A stretch of 64,000 nucleotides of DNA. It comes from Parabacteroides goldsteinii DSM 19448 = WAL 12034. GTDB lineage: Bacteria; Bacteroidota; Bacteroidia; Bacteroidales; Tannerellaceae. The stretch covers positions 716,620 to 780,619 of the forward strand of contig NZ_KQ033912.1 in the NCBI RefSeq assembly GCF_000969835.1. Direction: 5' to 3'. Under the pieces are notes generated by a model, which saw only the letters and a list, made by a program, of their open reading frames with translations, made no database searches and had not been told where the DNA came from. Within the stretch, counting starts at the first letter, position 1; every line of letters starts with the position of its first letter. This document shows positions 39,207-47,820 of the stretch, in pieces. Both the position numbers and the translations under genes were made by a program.

Positions 39207-40283
39207 ATGGAAATAGCAGCATTAGTATCAGGAGGTGTGGACAGCTCCGTAGTTGTCCATCAGTTGAAGGAGGCGGGATATGATCCTACCATCTTCTATA
39301 TCCGTATCGGTATGGAAGATAAAGACGGATATATCGACTGCCCCGCCGAAGAGGATATAGAAATTACATCTTACATAGCACGCAAATACGGTTGTCGCAT
39401 GGAAGTGGTATCCCTGCATGACGAATACTGGGACAAGGTGGTCAGCTACACGATCGACTCGGTGAAGCGCGGCCTCACCCCCAACCCGGACATGATGTGC
39501 AACAAATTCATCAAGTTCGGCTGCTTTGAAGAGAAATGGGGGAAAGACTTCGATAAAATCGCCACCGGCCATTATGCCACAACGACCGAGATAGACGGAA
39601 AAGTATGGCTCTCCACCGCCAAAGACCCGGTGAAGGACCAGACCGATTTCCTGGGACAAATCACGCGCCTGCAAATCCAGAAGCTGATGTTCCCGATCGG
39701 CCACCTGATGAAAGCGGAAGTCCGTGCCATCGCTGCCGAACAAAAGCTCCCCAGCGCCATGCGCAAGGACAGCCAGGGTATCTGCTTCCTCGGTAAAATC
39801 AATTACAACGACTTCATCGAGCGTTACCTGGGCAAACGTGTCGGAAAAATCGTCGAACTGGAAACGGGCAAAGTACTGGGCAAGCACAACGGCTATTGGT
39901 TCCATACCATCGGCCAGCGGAAAGGACTGGGCCTGAGCGGCGGTCCGTGGTTCGTCATCAAGAAGGATATCAAGCGCAACATCATCTACGTCTCCAACGG
40001 CTACGACCCGGAAACGCAATACGGGAAGACAATCAACCTGCATGGTTTCGACTTCATCACCGAAGATCCGTGGGGAGAATTTACCGATGAAAAAGAAATC
40101 ACCTTCAAGATACGCCATACCCCCGATTTCACACCGGGACGCATCCGCCGTATCGGTGACCTTTACCGTATCGAATCGGAAAACAAAATACAGGGTATCG
40201 CTCCCGGCCAGTACGGTGTTGTCTACGACAAGGATCATCATCTCTGCCTGGGTAGCGGCATGATTATTGACGAAGAAAAATAA
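39207..40283 (+). CDS. mnmA: tRNA-specific 2-thiouridylase MnmA
   Basis: It thiolates U34 of Lys, Glu and Gln tRNAs. The PP-loop [10 protein letters not shown] at 8-17 binds ATP. Cys98 ([11 protein letters not shown]) and Cys193 (SQGICFLG) are the conserved nucleophile and persulfide cysteines. TGHYA and [10 protein letters not shown] are present. 358 residues, normal. Higher GC and strong codon bias compared with the surrounding intergenic DNA explain the long shadow frames around it. The toxin-antitoxin pair follows in the same direction after about 50 bp. Confidence 0.96.
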   Translation: MEIAALVSGGVDSSVVVHQLKEAGYDPTIFYIRIGMEDKDGYIDCPAEEDIEITSYIARKYGCRMEVVSLHDEYWDKVVSYTIDSVKRGLTPNPDMMCNKFIKFGCFEEKWGKDFDKIATGHYATTTEIDGKVWLSTAKDPVKDQTDFLGQITRLQIQKLMFPIGHLMKAEVRAIAAEQKLPSAMRKDSQGICFLGKINYNDFIERYLGKRVGKIVELETGKVLGKHNGYWFHTIGQRKGLGLSGGPWFVIKKDIKRNIIYVSNGYDPETQYGKTINLHGFDFITEDPWGEFTDEKEITFKIRHTPDFTPGRIRRIGDLYRIESENKIQGIAPGQYGVVYDKDHHLCLGSGMIIDEEK

Positions 40284-40304
40284 GTCTTTGTCAATAATTA
40301 TATG

Positions 40305-40312
40305 TATCTTTG
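40305..40312 (+). promoter_or_regulatory. -7 box of the toxin-antitoxin pair
   Basis: TATCTTTG, 24 bp before the antitoxin ATG at 40337. The TTG inside it at 40310 also opens the frame but cannot be the start. Confidence 0.6.
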
Positions 40313-40336
40313 TATCAGACTATAATATATACGACT

Positions 40337-40546
40337 ATGGAAGCAACAACATTAAAAACATTCGAGATATCCATTCCCGAAAAATACGCATCCGCCATAC
40401 GCTCACTGGTTAAAAGTATGGGAGGAAGCATCAAAGTCCGCAAAGAAAAGAAATGCGGACTGAATGAAGCATTGGAAGATGTGAAGGCCGGAAGAGTATA
40501 TCATGCTGAAAGCACAGAAGATATGATGAAACAAATCTTCGGATGA
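40337..40546 (+). CDS. Antitoxin of a YafQ-type toxin-antitoxin pair
   Basis: A 69-residue protein, start ATG 40337. The N-terminal part (TFEISIPEKYASAIRSLVKS) could form a strand plus helix for DNA binding; the C-terminal LNEALEDVKAGRVYHAEST followed by MKQIFG is the toxin-neutralising type of tail seen in Bacteroidales partners of RelE/YafQ toxins. Its stop overlaps the toxin start (ATGA at 40543-40546). Such antitoxins usually repress their own promoter. Confidence 0.85.
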   Translation: MEATTLKTFEISIPEKYASAIRSLVKSMGGSIKVRKEKKCGLNEALEDVKAGRVYHAESTEDMMKQIFG

Positions 40547-40824
40547 ATAAGAAATATACACTCAATTATACGGGTAAGTTCAAGAAAGATTTGAAACTCT
40601 GTAAGAAAAGAGGATACAATATTTCTTTATTTGAAAAAGTCTCTAAACTCCTTGAAACAACCGGTACCCTCCCACCCGAATACCACCCGCATAAATTAAG
40701 CGGCAAATACGAAGGCCTATGGGAATGTCATATTCAATCCGACTGGTTACTGGTTTGGGATCAAAATGATACGGAACTTATGCTTCTGTTTACAGATACC
40801 GGCACTCATGCCGATCTGTTTTAA
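40543..40824 (+). CDS. YafQ-family mRNA interferase toxin
   Basis: A RelE/ParE-superfamily ribosome-dependent mRNase, 93 residues. The block FKKDLKLCKKRG, then HPHKLSGKYEGLWECHI, DWLLVWDQ and the C-terminal GTHADLF match YafQ; the His in THADLF corresponds to the catalytic His near the E. coli YafQ C-terminus. It overlaps the antitoxin by 4 bp. It is followed by a 22-bp-period array. Confidence 0.92.
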   Translation: MNKKYTLNYTGKFKKDLKLCKKRGYNISLFEKVSKLLETTGTLPPEYHPHKLSGKYEGLWECHIQSDWLLVWDQNDTELMLLFTDTGTHADLF

Positions 40825-40849
40825 TAGAAAAATTTAAAATTAGAATAAC

Positions 40850-40959
40850 TGCGGCAGCTATCTCGAATGGTTGCCGCAGTCGTTTTATATAATTGCAGCA
40901 CCTGTTTTTTACCACTGCGGCAGCTATTTCTTACAATTGCCGCAACCATTTTCCCGGTA
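40850..40959. repeat. 22-bp-period array C with TGCSGCA boxes
   Basis: TGCGGCA (40850), TGCCGCA (40872), TGCAGCA (40894), TGCGGCA (40916) and TGCCGCA (40938) are spaced exactly 22 bp apart. A weaker TACCGCC at 40960 keeps the phase. Filler is T-rich and different per unit, though units 1 and 4 share GCTAT. The first two boxes form an ACTGCGGCA/TGCCGCAGT hairpin that may terminate the toxin mRNA. Array D at 54333 has the same box. The rest of 40825-41013 shows nothing else. Confidence 0.85.
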
Positions 40960-41013
40960 TACCGCCTTTATTTCAACTATTTCACCCTATTGTTTCATTT
41001 TTTTCGCCTTTAA

Positions 41014-41045
41014 TTTGGTTTACAACATAAACCATTTTATATTTG
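41014..41045 (+). promoter_or_regulatory. Promoter of the DUF2141 / outer-membrane receptor operon
   Basis: -33 TTTG (41014-41017) and -7 TATATTTG (41038-41045) are 20 bp apart. The start site near 41049 leaves a leader of about 97 nt. Confidence 0.75.
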
Positions 41046-41049
41046 CAGC

Positions 41050-41086
41050 GTGCAGGTGAGACATGCGCAGCTCCTTGCACTTTTTT
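41050..41086 (+). promoter_or_regulatory. Leader hairpin with U-tract, possible attenuator
   Basis: GTGCA-GGT-GAG (41050-41060) pairs with CTC-CT-TGCAC (41071-41080) and six T follow. It begins at the predicted transcription start and lies 60 bp before the first gene. A terminator in this place would make the operon conditional on read-through. Confidence 0.55.
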
Positions 41087-41145
41087 AATCCATATATGGT
41101 TGATATTATAAACTTATTTACATTCACTTTTAAAGTAAACAAAAC

Positions 41146-41523
41146 ATGGAAACGAAACGAATCATACTATTTATTCTGGCAATATTCTTTACTTGCAATC
41201 TTGCCGAAGCACGGACAATCATCGTCAAAGTGAGTAACATACGCCGAGAAAACGGAACAATCCTCGTCATGGCTCAATCAGGCAAAGAGACAAAACCGGT
41301 ATACGGCATGGCCAAACCGGAGAAAGGAGAAGCAACTATCACGCTTGAAAACGTCGAATGGGAACAGTTCGATATCTCAGTCTTCCATGACGAAAACGGC
41401 AATTACCAAATGGACTTCACCGAAGACAAAAAGCCGGCTGAAGGATATGCCATGAAAAAGTGTAAAACGCAACAGGAAGAAGAGACGGTCAAACTGAAAT
41501 TATATTACCCGGCAAACGAGTAA
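41146..41523 (+). CDS. DUF2141 family secreted protein
   Basis: A signal peptide (about 1-22, ending LAEA) precedes a compact beta-sandwich of about 100 residues: TIIVKVSNIRRENGTILVMA, then YPVSVFHDENGNYQMDF-like wording (DISVFHDENGNYQMDF) and a C-terminal strand VKLKLYYP. These are the hallmarks of DUF2141. It is followed 3 bp later by a TonB-dependent-type receptor, so the two are expressed together. Biochemical role unknown. Confidence 0.9.
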   Translation: METKRIILFILAIFFTCNLAEARTIIVKVSNIRRENGTILVMAQSGKETKPVYGMAKPEKGEATITLENVEWEQFDISVFHDENGNYQMDFTEDKKPAEGYAMKKCKTQQEEETVKLKLYYPANE

Positions 41524-41526
41524 GAC

Positions 41527-43905
41527 ATGAAATGGCTGTTATTCTTTACACTCATCTTTGCTACCGGCTTTCCGGCTATGGCCCGGAAACCGATAACGGC
41601 AGAGATTTACTCCGGCCACATTACCGACGGGCAGGGAAACGGAGTTGAATACGCGACAATCGTCCTCTTGCAGGATGAGATTCAAAAAGCAGGTACGACA
41701 ACCGACAACAAGGGCAATTTCACTATGGAAGCAAAAGCAGGAACATATAAAGTAATCGTCCGGTGTATCGGATATGAGCCGCTGCAAAAAGAATTATTGC
41801 TGGCCGCATCCATACACGACACCCTTTCGTTGAAGGCATCTTCCTATGCCTTGAAAGAGGTTGTGGTACAGGCTAAAAATATCGAACGCAAGACAGACCG
41901 TTTCGTCCTGTCCGTCTCCCCTTCCACCGGGAAAGACGGAACCGAGTTATTGTCGCAGGCTCCCGGCGTATGGCTGGCAGAAGATAATATCTCCATCAAC
42001 GGAGCACAGAGCACAAAGGTATTCGTCGATAACCGCGAAATAAAACTTACCGGCGAAGAACTTCTCACCTACCTTCGTTCGCTGAAATCGGAAGATATCA
42101 GGCGAATAGAAGTCATCCCGATAGCCGGAGCAGAATATGAAGCCAGCTCACGGGGCGGAATCATCCTAATCTCACTCCGTCGGCGGCAAACGAACGGTAT
42201 CCAGGGGAGTGTCACAGCCGGGGCCGCCTTATCTTCTACCCTTACCCGTTACATACCTTCCGGAACACTCAATGCACGCCTCGGGAAATGGACCGTAAAC
42301 GCTGCCGCCTCCAGCTATTTCACACCGAAGAATGAGAGCATGATGACATCCGTCAGGCAATATCCGGACAACGACAACCGCTTTTCCAGCCTCTCCAGGT
42401 TCGACACACGATCGGACTATGGTACGGGACGCATCGGAGCCATCTTCGAAATCGATACCGTCAACAGCATCGGAGCGGAGATAGAATATGTCGGACAGCT
42501 GTCTAAGGGCAACTCTTACAGCGAAACGGAACTGACCAAGCAGGAATGGCTAATAAACAGCACCGGCGATTATAACCAGAAGGATGATTACAACACTTTA
42601 TCCGCTACCGCCAACTACCTGCATAAACTCGACGACAAAGGCTCCCTGCTCAAATGGATTGTCGATTATGCTGACAAAAAGTCGACAGGGAAAAACAACT
42701 ACTATGTCGTACAAAAGGCAGCAGGCCGGGATACAGACAGTACATACCGAAGTAACAGCGATGCGACCTACAAGATCGTCACCACCGATATTTCAATGAA
42801 TAAATACTTCCGAAAAGGAATATCGCTGAACACCGGCCTGAAGTACACACATACATTCATGGACGATAATTCCTGCTACGAAGGTCTCTCGGCCGACCAA
42901 CAATGGAGTATCAGTCCGGCTTACGGCTACGCACTCAAATACAAGGAAAACATCATGGGAGTATACGCATCCTTTTCAACAGAAATCAATCGTTGGGCGT
43001 TCATCGCCGGGCTGCGGGGCGAATATACCCGGACCGCGAACGAGAGCGACCGGATTAAACGGGATTACTTCGACCTGTTCCCGAGCCTGAGCGCCACCTA
43101 TGCCTTCAACAACCTGAAGACCTGGATGCTGGTCGGACAATACACACGCAACATCGAACGCCCGGCCTTCTATACGCTCAACCCGAACCGGCTCCAGACC
43201 TCCGATTACAGCTACAACATAGGCAATCCCTACCTGAAACCGACCTATATCCACCGTTTCAGCACGACCCTTGTCTATAATTACCATTACACGCTGACAA
43301 TCGGAGGTAGCCTGCACCGCAACCTGATCCGCGAATTCTGCAAGGTAGATGCCGTCAACCCGGACGTTTCGTATATCACCTACGAGAACCATGACGTCGA
43401 AAACCATTGGTTCGTTGCCGCCAGTATCCCCGTGCAACCCGTCCCATGGCTTAACCTGGCAGCCAATTTCGTCGGTGTACGCCAGGATATCCGTATGACG
43501 GAGAAAGCCGCATTTGCCCACCATTACCTGGCATTCGCAAACGTGACCGTGACCTTCACGCTGCCGAAAGACATCACGTTCGAAGGACAATACTGCGGAA
43601 CCAGCCGCCTGTATTCAGGAAACAGCGAAGTGGCTCCCCGGCACATCGTCAGCCTGTTTGCCCGGAAGAAGCTGGCCGGCAACCGCTTTCTGATAACTGT
43701 TTCGGCCGATAATATCTTCAACCGCTATAATGACTTTGCCAGCCATATCGAAGCCTACACGTCACAAAGCCACTTCGAAAGCGGACACCTCGGACGTACC
43801 TTCAAAGCGACACTGACCTGGAGCTTCAACAGCGGCAGGAAAGTAAAGAAGCCGACAATCGAACGGGGCGTAAACTCTGAAAGAAACCGGTTGAACGAAA
43901 AATAG
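41527..43905 (+). CDS. Outer-membrane beta-barrel receptor (TonB-dependent receptor-like)
   Basis: Signal peptide (1-20), then a carboxypeptidase-regulatory-like domain (YSGHITDGQGNGVEYATIVL, about 29-48), a plug-like region (GKDGTELLSQAPGV, SINGAQSTKVFVDNREI, EDIRRIEVIPIAGAEYEASS), and an OMP_b-brl_3-type barrel to the end. It is 792 residues and has no SusD partner, unlike the SusC proteins here. The C-terminus (KKPTIERGVNSERNRLNEK) runs past the last strand. Ligand unknown; it is paired with a DUF2141 protein. Confidence 0.88.
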   Translation: MKWLLFFTLIFATGFPAMARKPITAEIYSGHITDGQGNGVEYATIVLLQDEIQKAGTTTDNKGNFTMEAKAGTYKVIVRCIGYEPLQKELLLAASIHDTLSLKASSYALKEVVVQAKNIERKTDRFVLSVSPSTGKDGTELLSQAPGVWLAEDNISINGAQSTKVFVDNREIKLTGEELLTYLRSLKSEDIRRIEVIPIAGAEYEASSRGGIILISLRRRQTNGIQGSVTAGAALSSTLTRYIPSGTLNARLGKWTVNAAASSYFTPKNESMMTSVRQYPDNDNRFSSLSRFDTRSDYGTGRIGAIFEIDTVNSIGAEIEYVGQLSKGNSYSETELTKQEWLINSTGDYNQKDDYNTLSATANYLHKLDDKGSLLKWIVDYADKKSTGKNNYYVVQKAAGRDTDSTYRSNSDATYKIVTTDISMNKYFRKGISLNTGLKYTHTFMDDNSCYEGLSADQQWSISPAYGYALKYKENIMGVYASFSTEINRWAFIAGLRGEYTRTANESDRIKRDYFDLFPSLSATYAFNNLKTWMLVGQYTRNIERPAFYTLNPNRLQTSDYSYNIGNPYLKPTYIHRFSTTLVYNYHYTLTIGGSLHRNLIREFCKVDAVNPDVSYITYENHDVENHWFVAASIPVQPVPWLNLAANFVGVRQDIRMTEKAAFAHHYLAFANVTVTFTLPKDITFEGQYCGTSRLYSGNSEVAPRHIVSLFARKKLAGNRFLITVSADNIFNRYNDFASHIEAYTSQSHFESGHLGRTFKATLTWSFNSGRKVKKPTIERGVNSERNRLNEK

Positions 43906-43914
43906 ACCGGAATG

Positions 43915-43946
43915 ATTGACTGTTAAAAACAATGACATTATCTTTG
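43915..43946 (+). promoter_or_regulatory. Promoter of the membrane protein / winged-helix pair
   Basis: -33 ATTG (43915-43918) and -7 TATCTTTG (43939-43946), 20 bp apart. The ATG at 43932 lies inside this promoter, so the real start is ATG 43986. Confidence 0.75.
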
Positions 43947-43985
43947 AACAAACATAGTACGAACAATATAAAAACAAATAAAATC

Positions 43986-44615
43986 ATGGAAGAAAGACTT
44001 TTAAACGAGAAAGAAAGCCTGGAACTCATCACACAGATGATAAACTCCAGCAAAAAGAATATGGAGATCGGCCAGGGGAATTACCTCCTGGTGTGGGGTT
44101 ATTTCACAACTGCCCTGTCGATCATTCTGTTTACACTGATCGCTCTTACCCACAACATGATATGGAGCTGGGGATGGATGCTGATGTTCGTCATGTGGCC
44201 CGTCATGTCTTACCGGCAAAGGCAGCAGCCCCCGAGGGTCATCACCTATACCGACAAAGTAATCATGCAGGTCTGGCAGGTAATGGGCTGGATGTTTGTC
44301 ATCACTTTCCTGACAACTGGCACCATTGAGTTCATTTTCGGCAGATACGTCGACTTTATCCTTATGCTGCCGTTATCCCTGATATACTGCGGATTGGGAG
44401 TATCTATCACCGGTATTATCGTACAGGGGCGCTGGATGATTTATACCCCTTTGGTTGCCTTCGTCATAGCGATTTATATGCTAACCATGCTGCTGATGGG
44501 TGAAAAAGCGACAACTTTGTGGTATCTTTACTTCGGTTTATCGTTCGTGTTTATGATGATCATACCCGGACATATCGTCAATAATAAAGCCAGGAAGCAA
44601 TGTTTAAAGAATTAG
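43986..44615 (+). CDS. Five- to six-helix membrane protein coupled to a winged-helix regulator
   Basis: A 209-residue protein: a cytoplasmic N-terminus (MEERLLNEKESLELITQMI), then paired helices (YFTTALSIILFTLIAL; IWSWGWMLMFVMWPVM), a basic loop (YRQRQQPPR) and further helices to MMIIPGHIV. It overlaps the downstream regulator gene by 16 bp, so translation is coupled. The pattern membrane protein plus PadR/HTH_34-like regulator is common in Bacteroidota, but I do not know the function. A sensor or a regulated target are both possible. Confidence 0.8.
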   Translation: MEERLLNEKESLELITQMINSSKKNMEIGQGNYLLVWGYFTTALSIILFTLIALTHNMIWSWGWMLMFVMWPVMSYRQRQQPPRVITYTDKVIMQVWQVMGWMFVITFLTTGTIEFIFGRYVDFILMLPLSLIYCGLGVSITGIIVQGRWMIYTPLVAFVIAIYMLTMLLMGEKATTLWYLYFGLSFVFMMIIPGHIVNNKARKQCLKN

Positions 44616-44887
44616 ATCCGTTACTTCATTCACAATTGCGGCTCGCCGTGATATCCATCCTCCTTTCGGTCGAGGAGGCTGAATTCGTCTATCTGCGGGA
44701 AAAGACGCAGGCGACAGCGGGAAACCTGAGTGTACAGATAGACAAACTGAGCGAAGCCGGCTACATAGAAGTCGAAAAGAGCTTTGTCGGAAAGAAACCC
44801 CGTACCACCTGCCGGATAACACCCGTAGGACGACAGGCATTCGAGAATTACGTAAATGCCCTGAAAGACTATATCGGAGGAAGTTAA
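44600..44887 (+). CDS. Winged-helix transcriptional regulator (HTH_34 / MarR-like)
   Basis: A 95-residue DNA-binding protein. LRLAVISILLSVEEAEFVYL begins helix 1-2, TAGNLSVQIDKLSEAGYIEV is the recognition helix and wing entry, and KPRTTCRITPVGRQAF the wing and last helix. It matches the short one-domain winged-helix regulators (PF13601-like). It overlaps the membrane protein gene by 16 bp and probably autoregulates the pair. A bidirectional terminator follows. Confidence 0.88.
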   Translation: MFKELDPLLHSQLRLAVISILLSVEEAEFVYLREKTQATAGNLSVQIDKLSEAGYIEVEKSFVGKKPRTTCRITPVGRQAFENYVNALKDYIGGS

Positions 44888-44913
44888 TCCCTCCGCCAGC
44901 CACCGCATACCAA

Positions 44914-44950
44914 TAAAAAAGGCTGCCATCAATCCGACGGCAGCCTTTTT
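44914..44950. terminator. Bidirectional terminator
   Basis: AAAAAGGCTGCC pairs with GGCAGCCTTTTT around an 11-nt loop, symmetric with A/T runs on both sides. It serves the winged-helix gene and the convergent prs gene. Confidence 0.9.
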
Positions 44951-44970
44951 ATATCATTAATCCCTGCTAA

Positions 44971-45912
44971 TTAAATAGCGTATAAAGAACTGATAGATTC
45001 GCCACTGCAAACACGGCGGATTGCTTCAGCAAACATATCGGCAACAGATAATACTTTTACTTTCTCGCATTTCTTTGCGTAAGGAATAGAATCGGTAAAG
45101 ATCATTTCCGTCAATGAAGACTGGTCTACACGGGTAGAAGCCGGGTCAGACATGACAGCGTGGCTGGCGATTGCACGTACAGACTTGGCGCCGTTTTCCA
45201 TCATCAGGTTAGCGGCTTTAGTGATTGTACCGGCTGTATCCACCATATCATCCACCAAAAGAACGTCCAAGCCTTCCACATCACCGATGATACGCATTTC
45301 AGCTACCTCATTGGCACGCAGGCGTGATTTGTGGCAGATAACCATCGGCAATCCCAGGTATTTGGAATAGCTGCTGGCACGTTTCGTACCCCCTACGTCA
45401 GGAGTAGCGATACACAAGTTATCCAAAGGCAGTTCTCCCTTGATATAATCCAGGAAGATAGAAGAAGCATACAGGTGGTCGACAGGAACATTGAAGAATC
45501 CCTGGATCTGGTCTGCATGTAAATCCATTGTAATCAGACGGTCGATACCGGCAGTGCTCAACATATCTGCGATCAATTTTGCACCGATAGACACACGGGG
45601 TTTATCCTTTCTGTCCTGACGGGCCCAACCGAAATAAGGAACAACAGCAATTACAGAATGTGCAGAAGCACGTTTAGCCGCATCAATCATCAGGAGCAAC
45701 TCCATCAGATTGTCCGAGTTAGGAAATGTTGATTGAACAAGGAACACGTCACGACCACGGATAGACTCTTCATAAGATACTGAAAATTCACCGTCAGCAA
45801 AATGTTGAATGTTCATCTGCCCCAGAGGACAACCAAGACTATTGCAAATTTTCTCTGCAAGATACCGGGAGTTGGTTCCCGAAAACACCAAGAAAGGAGT
45901 TTGTGCACTCAT
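44971..45912 (-). CDS. prs: Ribose-phosphate pyrophosphokinase
   Basis: It makes PRPP from ribose-5-phosphate and ATP for nucleotide, His and Trp synthesis. The PRPP-binding loop VLLVDDMVDTAGTI, the flexible GRDVFLVQSTFPNSD and YFGWARQDRKDKPR are conserved. 313 residues, normal. Monocistronic, with its own promoter and a shared terminator. Confidence 0.97.
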   Translation of the reverse strand: MSAQTPFLVFSGTNSRYLAEKICNSLGCPLGQMNIQHFADGEFSVSYEESIRGRDVFLVQSTFPNSDNLMELLLMIDAAKRASAHSVIAVVPYFGWARQDRKDKPRVSIGAKLIADMLSTAGIDRLITMDLHADQIQGFFNVPVDHLYASSIFLDYIKGELPLDNLCIATPDVGGTKRASSYSKYLGLPMVICHKSRLRANEVAEMRIIGDVEGLDVLLVDDMVDTAGTITKAANLMMENGAKSVRAIASHAVMSDPASTRVDQSSLTEMIFTDSIPYAKKCEKVKVLSVADMFAEAIRRVCSGESISSLYAI

Positions 45913-45956
45913 TATTCCGAATATTTATCTTAAGTAAATAGATTTGAATTGTGCTG

Positions 45957-45964
45957 CAAAAGTA
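45957..45964 (-). promoter_or_regulatory. -7 box of prs
   Basis: Minus-strand TACTTTTG matches TAnnTTTG, 44 bp before the prs start. Confidence 0.6.
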
Positions 45965-46015
45965 CAAAACTTATTTGCAATTATCCCTTTATCTTCGGAA
46001 AACTTTCAACAATAA

Positions 46016-46034
46016 GGGCGAGTCAACCCCGCCC
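46016..46034 (-). terminator. GC hairpin after the amylase gene
   Basis: GGGCG (46016-46020) pairs with CGCCC (46030-46034), about 33 bp past the amylase stop. On the minus strand only TTATTGTTG follows, so it is a weak terminator candidate. Confidence 0.4.
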
Positions 46035-46066
46035 CTGTTACTTTTTCTAACGAAATGAAAGACTCA

Positions 46067-47761
46067 TCACTTATACGTAAACTTCAGAACCTTACCCGAA
46101 TAAGCCGGCAAAACCAGCTGATACGGCCACGCCGCCGTCAGCGTACTGATACTGGTCTCTCCCGTCAACAAATCCGTCAGCGTAGCGGCCTTGTTATCGT
46201 CAAAACCCAGTGTAAGAAATGCGTCGGAAGGAATCTTTACCCGCACCGTCTGTTCGCTTTTATCGAAATTCACGACAATCAGTACGACCTCGTTACGGTA
46301 TTTGCGCATAAAGGCATACTGGCTATTCGAATTGAAATACGGATTCCGCGAGTTGGCATACATCAGGTCGAAGAAAGCCCCCTGAGTAATGGCCTGCTCC
46401 GATTTCGCCACGTTCAGTATCCGGGCATACTTCTCACGCAATTCACGCTGCTCGTGCGTCAAACCGGCGCCATCGAACTTCCAGTCGTTGATCCATTTGC
46501 GCAGGCTCTCCACGCTCCAGTAATCGAATATCGTCGTACGCCCGTCGCGTCCGCTGAAACCTTCCTCGTCCATACCCGGCTCGCCCAACTCCTGACCGCT
46601 GTAGATCATGACCGGGTTCGTATTCATCATGGCCGAAACAATCATGCCGGGGATACCCGGACGGTGATCGCCGGCAAAGAAATAAGAGGCGATACGCTGC
46701 TCGTCATGGTTTTCCAGGAAGTTCAACATATGTGACTGGATACCTTCCAGGCTCTGCCAGCAGTAAGAGATCGTGTTGGCCGCAGCCTGATTGCACATCA
46801 CCGCACGCACGGTATCGTACAGTCCTACCTTATCATACAAATAGTCAAAATGACCGTTGAAAATATAGTTACGGTATTCTGCCGGATTATAAACCTCGGC
46901 AATGAAAACAACAGCATGTTTTTCTTTTACCTTCGGAATCACCCAGTTCCAAAATTCCACCGGTACCATCTCCGCCATATCGCAACGGAAACCGTCAACG
47001 CCTTTATCCGCCCAGTAAAGCAGGATATCCAGCATCTTCGTCCAGGTGCCGGGCACCGGGTTGAAATGACAGATCCGGCCATTCACATAATCCACGCCAT
47101 AATTCAGTTTGACCGTTTCGTACCAGTCGTTCTTTCCCGGACACGGACTAAAACAGTCATTTCCCGTCACTTTAGCGGGGAACTCGCTATAATCGTAATC
47201 CCCGTGCGCTTCGGCAAACGACAGGTGCAACGGGCATCCCGGAATATAATAGAAGTTATTATTGCGGTCGAACCCTTTGGTCGTATCATCATGCTGCCCC
47301 AGATCTTCGACATACGACATGCGGGCATCCGAGTAATATTCGCGTGCCACATGGTTCGGCACAAAGTCAATGATCACCTTCATCCCGGCATCGTGCGTAC
47401 GTTTCACCAACGCCTCGAACTCCTTCATACGGTTCGGCACCTTCTCTGCCAGGTCGGGGTCTATATCGTAGTAATCTTTTATTGCATAAGGAGAACCGGC
47501 TTTACCTTTCACCACGTCCGGATGGTCTTTGCGTATCTGATAAGCGGAATAATCGGTCTGGGTAGCATGTTCTATCACTCCGGTGTACCAGATATGCGTC
47601 GTACCCAGTTCCTTGATCTTTGCCAGGGCCGTCGGTGAAAAGGCGGAGAACTTTCCTACTCCGTTTTCCCTTACACTACCGTTCTTTGCCAACGGAGACT
47701 TCAGATTTCCGAACCAACGGGGAAATACCTGATAAATGATCATTTTATCCATTTGTTTCAT
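46067..47761 (-). CDS. GH13 family alpha-amylase, cytoplasmic
   Basis: An alpha-glucan-active TIM-barrel enzyme. Conserved regions: DFVPNHVAREY (region I), GVDGFRCDMAEMV with the nucleophile Asp (II), VVFIAEVYNPAEY with the acid/base Glu (III), LENHDEQRIAS with the transition-state Asp (IV). A C-terminal beta domain follows. No signal peptide is present, so it acts on internal glycogen or imported maltodextrin. The frame opens with a TTG at 47773, but ATG 47761 is the better start (564 residues). It follows the patatin gene by 59 bp on the same strand. Confidence 0.92.
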   Translation of the reverse strand: MKQMDKMIIYQVFPRWFGNLKSPLAKNGSVRENGVGKFSAFSPTALAKIKELGTTHIWYTGVIEHATQTDYSAYQIRKDHPDVVKGKAGSPYAIKDYYDIDPDLAEKVPNRMKEFEALVKRTHDAGMKVIIDFVPNHVAREYYSDARMSYVEDLGQHDDTTKGFDRNNNFYYIPGCPLHLSFAEAHGDYDYSEFPAKVTGNDCFSPCPGKNDWYETVKLNYGVDYVNGRICHFNPVPGTWTKMLDILLYWADKGVDGFRCDMAEMVPVEFWNWVIPKVKEKHAVVFIAEVYNPAEYRNYIFNGHFDYLYDKVGLYDTVRAVMCNQAAANTISYCWQSLEGIQSHMLNFLENHDEQRIASYFFAGDHRPGIPGMIVSAMMNTNPVMIYSGQELGEPGMDEEGFSGRDGRTTIFDYWSVESLRKWINDWKFDGAGLTHEQRELREKYARILNVAKSEQAITQGAFFDLMYANSRNPYFNSNSQYAFMRKYRNEVVLIVVNFDKSEQTVRVKIPSDAFLTLGFDDNKAATLTDLLTGETSISTLTAAWPYQLVLPAYSGKVLKFTYK

Positions 47762-47820
47762 CGCTTTTATCAACTTTAAATATTATCGGTAAAAGTTATC
47801 CGGGCAAGCGCCGGACAAAG

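Noticed and set aside
39228..40241. Minus-strand open frame of 337 codons antisense to mnmA
   Set aside because: A shadow caused by strong codon bias in mnmA; no known motif and it would be wholly inside an essential-type gene.
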